Assembly (NCBI RefSeq): GCF_024296865.1
Contig: NZ_CP101134.1
Location: 682,001-746,000, forward strand
DNA: 64,000 nucleotides
Direction of reading: 5' to 3'
Source: Sphingobacterium sp. LZ7M1
GTDB taxonomy: Bacteria > Bacteroidota > Bacteroidia > Sphingobacteriales > Sphingobacteriaceae
Each line of letters begins with the position of its first letter. The first letter of the stretch is position 1. A program made the position numbers and the translations under genes. Below, piece by piece: positions 57,166 to 64,000 of this stretch. A model generated the notes under the pieces. The model saw only the letters and a program-made list of their open reading frames with translations, had not been told where the DNA came from and ran no database searches.

Positions 57166-57183
57166 GATTTTTTCTTTTGAAGA

Positions 57184-58224
57184 TTACTCCGACCATCCAT
57201 TTACCTCGCGAACCTCGATCAAGGTTTTCAAGATCGAATCCCAGGTTTCTTGTTTGTGCATGACCTCATTTGGGAACATACATCCATCCCAACAGATATG
57301 GTTGAAGGCTTTGGTCGGATTGCCATTTTCATCCTTCATCCAGAAGCCAGCATCCTTAGCGATATCCAAACGACCGTTAGGGTCTGTCGGTAAACAGTGT
57401 CTTCCGGTTTTATCGTGTGATCCTGATCCAAATACGGTTCCATCATTTTGGGCAACGTGGAAGTCTATGGTCCAAGGACGTAGTTTAGAAGTCAGGAACT
57501 TAAGTCCTCGTTCCAATTCTTCACGGTCATCCCATTGGAAATCAGGTTTTAAGATGCGGTCTTCAGGTGCGTTATAGCCCAATAGATAAAGGAAAGTATG
57601 GGACATATCTGCCTGGAAGCCCATATTATCACGATCTACCATCTCTAGGGTTTCCAGCATGGTTTTCCAGCTTTGCATACCACCCCAGCAGATTTCACCT
57701 TCTGCTGCTAGGCGCTCGCCATATTCTGCCGCAGCATCACATGCTCTACGGAAGGTATCCGCAATTAATTTGGTGTTTTCAGTTGGGTTCTTCGCCCATT
57801 CCTCTACACTGCTCGCTGAGTCCACACGGATAACGTTGTTAGTTCTAATTCCTTCTTTTCTTAGTTTATATCCAAACTCAGCAGCTTTTCTTACCACTTC
57901 TACAAAGCGGTCTCTGTCTGCTTGTGAGCCCATTGCTGAACCACCATCGGGAGGCCAGATAGGGGCAACTAGCGTACCTATAGCTAGGCCATAGGTTCCT
58001 CCAATCTTGTCTACCACTGATTTTATATGGTCGTCCGAAGTGTCCAACTTAACATGTGGATCAAATAATCCTAAGTCAACACCATCGAATTTTACGCCGT
58101 TTACTTCTGCTTTTGCTGTTTTTTCCAATAACTCATCCAAAGAAATGATGGGTTCATGGTCTCCTTTTCCAACAATGCCTGGCCATGTAGCATTGTGTAA
58201 TTTTGGGAAATTGTTCTTGCTCAT
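57184..58224 (-). CDS. Sugar phosphate isomerase/epimerase-type TIM barrel protein
   Basis: A 346-residue member of the xylose-isomerase-like TIM barrel superfamily (AP_endonuc_2), with strand-end acidic and His residues (KFDGVDLGLFDPH, EICWGGMQSWKT, GFQADMSHTFLYL, WTIDFHVAQNDGT, HICWDGCMFPN). Members epimerise, isomerise or dehydrate sugars and inositols. It is encoded between a Gfo/Idh/MocA gene and a cupin-like gene in a tight operon. Confidence 0.85.
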   Translation of the reverse strand: MSKNNFPKLHNATWPGIVGKGDHEPIISLDELLEKTAKAEVNGVKFDGVDLGLFDPHVKLDTSDDHIKSVVDKIGGTYGLAIGTLVAPIWPPDGGSAMGSQADRDRFVEVVRKAAEFGYKLRKEGIRTNNVIRVDSASSVEEWAKNPTENTKLIADTFRRACDAAAEYGERLAAEGEICWGGMQSWKTMLETLEMVDRDNMGFQADMSHTFLYLLGYNAPEDRILKPDFQWDDREELERGLKFLTSKLRPWTIDFHVAQNDGTVFGSGSHDKTGRHCLPTDPNGRLDIAKDAGFWMKDENGNPTKAFNHICWDGCMFPNEVMHKQETWDSILKTLIEVREVNGWSE

Positions 58225-58247
58225 AACTACGTTTATTTATTCATTAA

Positions 58248-59459
58248 TTAACCTTTTACTACCAAATCCGGATTGTCTGGACCGAAATGCTTTAACATCA
58301 CGATCGGATCTGTAGTAGAATGGTTCTGAATGGTTACTCCTCTTTTTGCCGCTTCTTCAGATACAAAGTATTCATCAAAAGTCAGTTGTCCATAACGGAT
58401 CAAGGCTGGTGTTTCGATGGTCCAATCATTCATCTTGCCATATCCCTGCATCATGATCAATCCATAGGCTGCTCCATCTGTAATGGTTACGGTTTGTCCA
58501 GGGAATACCGTTAATTCTTTGGCACTGAAAGCGGTTGATTTATAGCATACCCATTTCTCTGAATAGCCTTGGCTTTCCATTTCTTTTTCATCCTTCACTG
58601 GAAGTGGAGCCATAAATCTATTTTTCATCATGTCCGGGTCAACGTTCAGATCCCAGTCAATGATATCCATCAAGGCGTCATAATCGCCTTTCATGTTTTC
58701 AGGTACACCTTTCCATAATAACTCTTCAGGGATGATCGCTTCATTCACCAAGGATTGGTACATCGCAAATACATCTGAAGCCTTTTGCGGTTCATAGGTA
58801 CATAAGCTACCTGGAGCATGCAATAAGCCAGGAGGAACATCCCATCCGGTACCCGGTTCCAAGCGGTATGCTTGAGAGTAATTGGTGATCTTATTGTCAC
58901 CTTTGGTAAAGTTCTCCAGACATTCTTTGATAGTCTCTTTCGGAGTTCCAGGAGCAATTCCCATAAAGGTATATGGGAAATCACCGCCATGGTTGTTCAA
59001 CTGTGGTGGGAAATAATACGCCTCTGGTTTTCCTTGTTGTTCGATCAGCGCCGCTTTTTCATCATTGTGGTGGATGTGGTGGGGTAGTGGTCCCATGTTG
59101 TCAAAAAACTTGGAATACATAGGCCAGCTTTGATATTCATCCCAAAGACGGTCACCAATTAATTTTCCTTTTAAATGGTCAACGCAGTCAGCTAATAATA
59201 CCTGTTCTGTTTTACCATTTTCTTCATATACTACAAAACTCAATCCTTCAAATTCACCCGTCAAAGGACCGTTCTTAGCAGGAGTAGTCGATGAAAACCA
59301 ACGTTCATCAATACCACCACGTTCACCGCCTAATACATAATAGTCATCGGGGTGAAGTTTTATCCTTCTGCCTGGTACACAAAAAGATCTCGGCACCCAG
59401 TTAGGTGCTAATCTCAATATTCCTTTGCCTTGTTCGAATGCCTTTTCAATGATTTCCAT
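58248..59459 (-). CDS. Cupin-fold protein, probable sugar isomerase-like
   Basis: A 403-residue protein with two beta-rich halves. The first has HHIHHNDEKA and GTGWDVPPGLLHAPGSLCTYEPQ, which look like cupin metal-binding His/Glu and His residues of the phosphomannose isomerase type. The second half (FSAKELTVFPGQTVTITDGAAYGLIMMQGYG) is a second cupin. The reaction is unknown; position in a sugar operon makes an isomerase or epimerase likely. Confidence 0.7.
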   Translation of the reverse strand: MEIIEKAFEQGKGILRLAPNWVPRSFCVPGRRIKLHPDDYYVLGGERGGIDERWFSSTTPAKNGPLTGEFEGLSFVVYEENGKTEQVLLADCVDHLKGKLIGDRLWDEYQSWPMYSKFFDNMGPLPHHIHHNDEKAALIEQQGKPEAYYFPPQLNNHGGDFPYTFMGIAPGTPKETIKECLENFTKGDNKITNYSQAYRLEPGTGWDVPPGLLHAPGSLCTYEPQKASDVFAMYQSLVNEAIIPEELLWKGVPENMKGDYDALMDIIDWDLNVDPDMMKNRFMAPLPVKDEKEMESQGYSEKWVCYKSTAFSAKELTVFPGQTVTITDGAAYGLIMMQGYGKMNDWTIETPALIRYGQLTFDEYFVSEEAAKRGVTIQNHSTTDPIVMLKHFGPDNPDLVVKG

Positions 59460-59470
59460 TCTAATTATTT

Positions 59471-60544
59471 TTATAGGTTTATATACTTGTTTACAAATTC
59501 CGTAATGGAGTCGGGGTTATTCAATATACTGATTTCTAAGTTATATTTCCGCTTTTCTCCAGGTTTCAATTGGATTAATTCCCCTCGTTCGCGCATCAGT
59601 TTCTGTCCGAGTGGTGGGTTGGTGCCAGGTTCCAGACCTGTTACATATTCACCTCTGCCCCAATGTTGCCAATTGGTCAACCAAGGCAGCTGCTTCTTAT
59701 TGAAGCTTAATTTTAAGGCAAAGCCTAATTTTTCATTGAAGATTCCACATTCTACTTGGCCTTGCTCATTACTATCCACATCTATCAATGCTGCTTCTTC
59801 CCCTGAACCACTGTGGTCCTCCCTAGGTTCTTGACAGGTTCGGAAGTCTTGTCCTTCTTTAAAAATCTTGTTGTCTGCGCCGGTTTCGCGAGCTTGCCAA
59901 GCTCCTTTCCAGAGCAGTTTGGTTCCCGCATCAATGAAAGGCCACCCAAAGTTGAAATGGTATAAAATCATATGGGAAGAATAGATATTACCGATATTCT
60001 GGATCTCATCATCCAAATAAATGGTTGGATGACCTAGAATGCATCGTATTGTGCGCGTAATCTCGATGTTATCTCCTAGGGGATGGCCTTGAAATATTTT
60101 TCCAGTAATGGACATTTCGTAATCGCCGTTGGCTAGATCGGGCTGCTTGATGGATATGAGTTCTGCAGGGCTGTTGCTGAATTGATCATGCAAGCCGCGT
60201 TGTCCATGTTCATCTTGTTCCGGTCCTCCAACATGGGTGACCCCACAGGTCGTCAGTAATCCACCTCCAAAGGTTCTTAACCAATCGATTCCCTGGTCTG
60301 AGAAGGGTTGCGGAGCAGTGACCCCCAAGCGACTTAGCCAACTCAAGTTAAACTGATTGAACGAAGCGTCCGCTATGTCCATACCGCGGTCGATGACTAC
60401 CTTGAATCGTAGTCCTGCCCCTGTATTGATCCAAGCTATACGCGTTCCTTTCCCCCTTCCATTATCCAAAATGGAAGTTTCTATGCCTCCAACTTGGGCC
60501 ACATGGGAGACTTTGTTCAACCAGTCGTGCTTTGAGTTTTCCAC
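59471..60544 (-). CDS. DUF4432 / aldose-1-epimerase-like protein
   Basis: A 357-residue protein of the galactose mutarotase-like beta-sandwich superfamily. It has DRGMDIADASFNQFNLSWLSRLG, GGLLTTCGVTHVGGPE and MILYHFNFGWPFIDAG, typical of DUF4432. Mutarotases interconvert sugar anomers; here it would act on the product of the upstream dehydrogenase. It lies eight bases after that gene. Confidence 0.85.
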   Translation of the reverse strand: MENSKHDWLNKVSHVAQVGGIETSILDNGRGKGTRIAWINTGAGLRFKVVIDRGMDIADASFNQFNLSWLSRLGVTAPQPFSDQGIDWLRTFGGGLLTTCGVTHVGGPEQDEHGQRGLHDQFSNSPAELISIKQPDLANGDYEMSITGKIFQGHPLGDNIEITRTIRCILGHPTIYLDDEIQNIGNIYSSHMILYHFNFGWPFIDAGTKLLWKGAWQARETGADNKIFKEGQDFRTCQEPREDHSGSGEEAALIDVDSNEQGQVECGIFNEKLGFALKLSFNKKQLPWLTNWQHWGRGEYVTGLEPGTNPPLGQKLMRERGELIQLKPGEKRKYNLEISILNNPDSITEFVNKYINL

Positions 60545-60552
60545 TGCCTTAC

Positions 60553-63234
60553 TTATTTTTTGTTATAAACTTCACTTTTTTCATTACCACCGGACATCAG
60601 GTAGGCCATGATATCTTTAACTTCATCAGGACTCATTACATTCAATGTTCCTGGAGGCATGATCGATACCTCGGAACGGTTCATGGATTTAACTGTGTTT
60701 TTCGCAATGGTCTTGGTCACTTGAGGAGCGTATGGATTCTGTGAAATCACATAATTGTGTTCATCCTCACTCATCAAACGGCCTAATACATTCGTTCCAT
60801 CTTTCAGATTGAATACTTTGGATTCATACTGATCAGAAATCACCTTACTAGGTTCGATGATCGCCTCTAACATATCGCGTTTAGAAAAACGGGTGCCTAA
60901 TTGGGTTAAATCAGGACCTACGGAACCCCCTTCACCTTTGATGGTATGGCAGGAACCACACTTAACAGCAAGGAACAGTTCTCTTCCGCGGTTGAAATTG
61001 CGAACACCGGTGTTTTCATCCACAACTTTCAGTGCCGAATCAATTTCCCATGCTCTACCTGGACCCTTCGGACCCTCTACTTTCTCAGCCAATCTATTTC
61101 CTTGAGCATTGATCAAAGAGTCTCCTGACATCTTACCGTACATGGCAAGTTGGTCTTGCGGTACGTTTTTCAATGCCATTTTACGTGCATTGTCAATAAA
61201 GCCGATGTAACTGTTACCGCCTTTATAGCCGAATGCTTTGTAGAACCAATTGAAATATTGCTCACGTAGCTCCGGGGTCCAACCCACACTGGTATTGCTC
61301 AATGCAGTAGCCATGAAGATCTGTTGTGCAGGTGGAATATTGGCCAACATATCAGCAATGTCCAATCCATACTGTGGATTTCTCAGGATCAAATCCGAAG
61401 AGTTCATAAAGCTGGTTTGGGTGGTGTCATCTTTTGCATTGGCTAGAATGTCAAGTGTCTTCTTAACTGCCGGTTCACTGTTTAGGGCAAGTAAGATTTT
61501 TGACAGTTCCCTGTTGGTATAGTTGGATTTGGCAGGATAGAAAGGTTCTAACCTTTGGGCCAAAGCAGCTGCATCAGCATCATTGACCTTACCCATGCGG
61601 GCAATGACAATTTCGTAAACCCTTAATAGGTTTTCCAACATCTTAGGTGTAATCTTTTCTACTGGAATAGTAGCCAGTTTTTTCATGATCTGAGGCTGAA
61701 GGGAAGGATCAGCAACATGTGCCATCGCTACCATCGCTTCAGTCAATCGAACCACGTTGCGTTCTGCAAAAACTTTGTCTTTCCAGGTCTCAAACGGTTG
61801 GTGTTCTACTGCTAAACGTGCAGCATAACGGATGAATCTATCCTCATGACCTAAATATTCCCAAACTTTATCAACAGTTCCTGCCGCAGATGGTCTGTGG
61901 TATTGCTCAATCTCTCTACGCAATTTCACCAATTCATTAGGCTCAGCTTTTTTGACCTCATTATTGATCTTATCACGATCTTTATGGTATACACGGTATA
62001 AGTCAGATTCCAAACGTCTACCACCCGTAAGGAAGTAAAGACTTCCATCTGGACCAATGGTTCCATCGGTCAAAGGTAGTGGAGATCCTGAGATAAATTC
62101 TTCCGCTTTCGCTGTATAGCTAGCTCCATTTGGTTGTAATTGGATGGCATAGATGATACCGAAACTCCAATCAAATGCGAACAGGCTGTTTCTATATTTA
62201 TCAGGAAACTTAGCTTGGCTAGGGTTGATGAAGTTAGTAGGAGATCCTTGACCAATATTTAAAGTCGCAGGAAGGTTGTCTAAGAATCTTTCATCCCATT
62301 TCGCATCTCCCTTTCTCCAGCCGTATTCACCACCACTAGGAACATGTAAAATCCTGGTCGGACGATACCAAGGCATTCCGAAATCCCATTCCATATCCGA
62401 GTCGTAGGTAAATAATTCGCCTTCATTATTGAAGGCTAAGTCAAAACCATTACGCATACCCGATGCAATAAGATCCCAGGATTTACCTTCTGAATCCGTC
62501 TTTGCAATCCATCCACCGTTCAAGTGTGAATCCGCATCGTGTCCATGGGTATCAAGGATATAAGGAATCAGATTGTCCACCTTATCGTTAGGTAATGAAC
62601 GGTAATTGTCCATTTTTGGGATCTTAGTAAAGTTACCGGCAATTACATAGATCATAGAATCTGGCCCTAGCACGATGCTGTGCGGTCCATGTTCCCCTTC
62701 GCCTTCCAATTCCATCAATTGCGTGATTTTATCTAATTTATCATCGTTGTTGGTGTCTTGAAGTCTATATAGGCCAGAGCCTTTTGAAAGGTTCTCATTA
62801 GGACGGTGGTTGATCATCACATATAAGCTGTTATATGCCCATAGCAAACCTTGCGCAAAGCCCATTCCAACCTTATTGCTGGTCGTATCATTAGGGTCAC
62901 GGCCTTCAATAGGGAAGTCTAATGCTTCAATTTTCGGCTTAACAGTTGAATCTGAACCAAGAGGAGGCAATTCAACGCGGAATAGACCACCAAATTGATC
63001 CGATGTTATCATACGACCTTTGTCATCAAAAGTCATGGAAACCCAAGATCCTTTTTTGTCATCAGAAGGGCTGTAGATATGCTCGATTTCAAAGCCATCG
63101 GGCAATGTTATTTTATCCGTTTTTGGATTGGGTTCTTTTACCTCCTCCTTTTCCTTCTCTTGCTTACATGCTCCTGCGAATATAAACAGGAACAAGGCAA
63201 ACAAATACAATTGTGCTCTTTTCGTTTTTATCAT
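60553..63234 (-). CDS. PVC-type membrane-bound sugar dehydrogenase with cytochrome c domain
   Basis: An 893-residue lipoprotein (lipobox FAGAC, Cys23). Residues about 45-420 form a beta-propeller of the soluble glucose/sorbosone dehydrogenase type (GPHSIVLGPDSMIYVIAGNF, GGEYGWRKGDAKWDERF). The middle is helical and HEAT-like. The C-terminus has a haem c site CGSCH (759-763), a possible distal Met in MPPGTLN and the SKVISDQYESKVFNLKDG stretch of the Pirellula/Verrucomicrobium-type haem-binding domain (TIGR02603). It probably oxidises a sugar at the periplasmic or outer-membrane face and passes electrons on. A SusD-like gene precedes it. Confidence 0.85.
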   Translation of the reverse strand: MIKTKRAQLYLFALFLFIFAGACKQEKEKEEVKEPNPKTDKITLPDGFEIEHIYSPSDDKKGSWVSMTFDDKGRMITSDQFGGLFRVELPPLGSDSTVKPKIEALDFPIEGRDPNDTTSNKVGMGFAQGLLWAYNSLYVMINHRPNENLSKGSGLYRLQDTNNDDKLDKITQLMELEGEGEHGPHSIVLGPDSMIYVIAGNFTKIPKMDNYRSLPNDKVDNLIPYILDTHGHDADSHLNGGWIAKTDSEGKSWDLIASGMRNGFDLAFNNEGELFTYDSDMEWDFGMPWYRPTRILHVPSGGEYGWRKGDAKWDERFLDNLPATLNIGQGSPTNFINPSQAKFPDKYRNSLFAFDWSFGIIYAIQLQPNGASYTAKAEEFISGSPLPLTDGTIGPDGSLYFLTGGRRLESDLYRVYHKDRDKINNEVKKAEPNELVKLRREIEQYHRPSAAGTVDKVWEYLGHEDRFIRYAARLAVEHQPFETWKDKVFAERNVVRLTEAMVAMAHVADPSLQPQIMKKLATIPVEKITPKMLENLLRVYEIVIARMGKVNDADAAALAQRLEPFYPAKSNYTNRELSKILLALNSEPAVKKTLDILANAKDDTTQTSFMNSSDLILRNPQYGLDIADMLANIPPAQQIFMATALSNTSVGWTPELREQYFNWFYKAFGYKGGNSYIGFIDNARKMALKNVPQDQLAMYGKMSGDSLINAQGNRLAEKVEGPKGPGRAWEIDSALKVVDENTGVRNFNRGRELFLAVKCGSCHTIKGEGGSVGPDLTQLGTRFSKRDMLEAIIEPSKVISDQYESKVFNLKDGTNVLGRLMSEDEHNYVISQNPYAPQVTKTIAKNTVKSMNRSEVSIMPPGTLNVMSPDEVKDIMAYLMSGGNEKSEVYNKK

Positions 63235-63276
63235 TTGGTTTTTATGTTGATATAGTTTATAACAGCTTAAAAATGC

Positions 63277-64000
63277 CTACCAACCCTCATTCTGTTTGAT
63301 TCCATTGATCTGAACCTCACGCTGAGGGATCGGATAAAGGAGTTTGAACGGTTGGATATTATATGAAGCACTGCTCAGTCGAGTCAATCTTTTCTTTTCC
63401 TCGGCACCATGAGCAGTCATCACTTCAATGGCTTTTCCAGTTCTCAGAAGTTGATACCACCTATGGTTTTCAAAGGCAACTTCAACTCTTATTTCATTTG
63501 CAATGGCCGTTCTCAAAGCGTCTTTGGCTAGTCCTGACAAAGGTTTCAATCCAGCTCTTTTTCTTACGAGATTCAGGTTTGCCGTTGGATCTCCTGAGCC
63601 TACCTCATTCTGCGCTTCTGCTAACATCAAAAGGACGTGTGCATAGCGATAGATTGGCCAGTTTTCATTCGATCTTCCATCCTCGATATAAGGTGCGTGA
63701 TAGTACTTTTTGATAAATGGCATACTTCCTCCAAATGCTTTTGACTCTTGAAATGCTGCATTTGAAGGGTCGTTGAACATTTGAATAGACTTATCTCTAC
63801 GCACATCTCCCTGTTCATAGGCGTTATATATGCTCGGTGTAGGAATGTTGCTTCCACCTAAGTTTCCGGAGAAACCGACCAATTGCATCTTTGCATTCCT
63901 TGGGCCGAACATGAAAATGAAGTTACTGTTTTCACCTTCTACTGATTGATCAAACTGTACTTCAAAAACTGACTCTGCATTATTCTTTGAATTAGGACTA
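63277..64000 (-). CDS. SusD/RagB-family outer membrane lipoprotein, C-terminal part (cut by window edge)
   Basis: The frame is open through the right edge of the window: codons upstream of the internal ATG at 63912 read ESVFEVQFDQSVEGENSNFIF, so that ATG is not the start. The C-terminal SusD features NWPIYRYAHVLLMLAEAQNEVG, NLVRKRAGLKPLSG, IRVEVAFENHRWYQLLRTGKA and LYPIPQREVQIN are all present. SusD proteins are the lids of SusC-type TonB-dependent glycan importers; a susC gene is expected to the right, outside the window. Confidence 0.95.
   Translation of the reverse strand, partial: SPNSKNNAESVFEVQFDQSVEGENSNFIFMFGPRNAKMQLVGFSGNLGGSNIPTPSIYNAYEQGDVRRDKSIQMFNDPSNAAFQESKAFGGSMPFIKKYYHAPYIEDGRSNENWPIYRYAHVLLMLAEAQNEVGSGDPTANLNLVRKRAGLKPLSGLAKDALRTAIANEIRVEVAFENHRWYQLLRTGKAIEVMTAHGAEEKKRLTRLSSASYNIQPFKLLYPIPQREVQINGIKQNEGW

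Noticed and set aside
63277..63912. A complete 211-aa SusD-like protein starting at 63912
   Set aside because: The frame stays open with family-like sequence to the window edge, so this is the C-terminal part of a longer gene.

Overview
The window is a chromosomal segment of a Bacteroidota bacterium, most likely of the Sphingobacterium/Pedobacter group (Sphingobacteriaceae). The grounds are TAnnTTTG-type promoters, weak Shine-Dalgarno signals, a SusD/RagB outer-membrane protein, large double-FtsX permeases, and ribosomal and RNA-polymerase proteins of Bacteroidota type.

Region 1 (1-21130) is an envelope export and signalling locus. It holds five complete and one partial MacB/FtsX-like permease, a 123-aa stand-alone copy of a permease N-terminus, one ABC ATPase, an HlyD-type adaptor, a TolC-type outer-membrane factor, a sigma54-dependent response regulator and a PAS histidine kinase. 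Four transcription units start with the same array: two 16-bp TGTTCG-N4-CGAACA palindromes 21-22 bp apart, then 52-53 bp to a TGGCA -24 box. I infer one regulon under the response regulator encoded in the tolC unit. The 3' flanks of the permease genes carry stop-adjacent hairpins and arrays of 7-bp repeats.

Region 2 (21155-40944) starts with a shortened methyltransferase-like gene and an Omp85-type barrel. The conserved tRNA(Thr-Tyr-Gly-Thr)-tuf-tRNA(Trp)-secE-nusG and rplKAJL-rpoBC block follows. It is split after nusG by a terminator, a repeat-rich 0.7-kb spacer, a DUF5009 membrane protein, a frameshifted GH18 chitinase and an FG-GAP/VCBS protein. The rpl-rpo operon has hairpins at the rplK leader, rplJ/rplL, rplL/rpoB and rpoB/rpoC, and a possible H-type pseudoknot before rpoB.

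Region 3 (41005-46941) has an MgtC-family protein and two divergent units for the lower hexuronate pathway: KDPG aldolase and KDG kinase on one side; an SDR fructuronate reductase, mannonate dehydratase and a hexuronate transporter on the other. A LacI-type operator core lies between them.

Region 4 (47158-64000, minus strand) begins with an unrecognised 512-aa protein. The rest is one tightly packed operon of at least 15 kb running from a SusD-like protein (cut by the window edge) through a cytochrome-c lipoprotein dehydrogenase, sugar-handling enzymes and a DUF1080 lipoprotein straight into a complete eboABCDEF cluster. That cluster (EboA, TatD-like, UbiA-like, dehydroquinate-synthase-like, TIM barrel, phosphodiesterase) is a rarely studied metabolite synthesis/export system.
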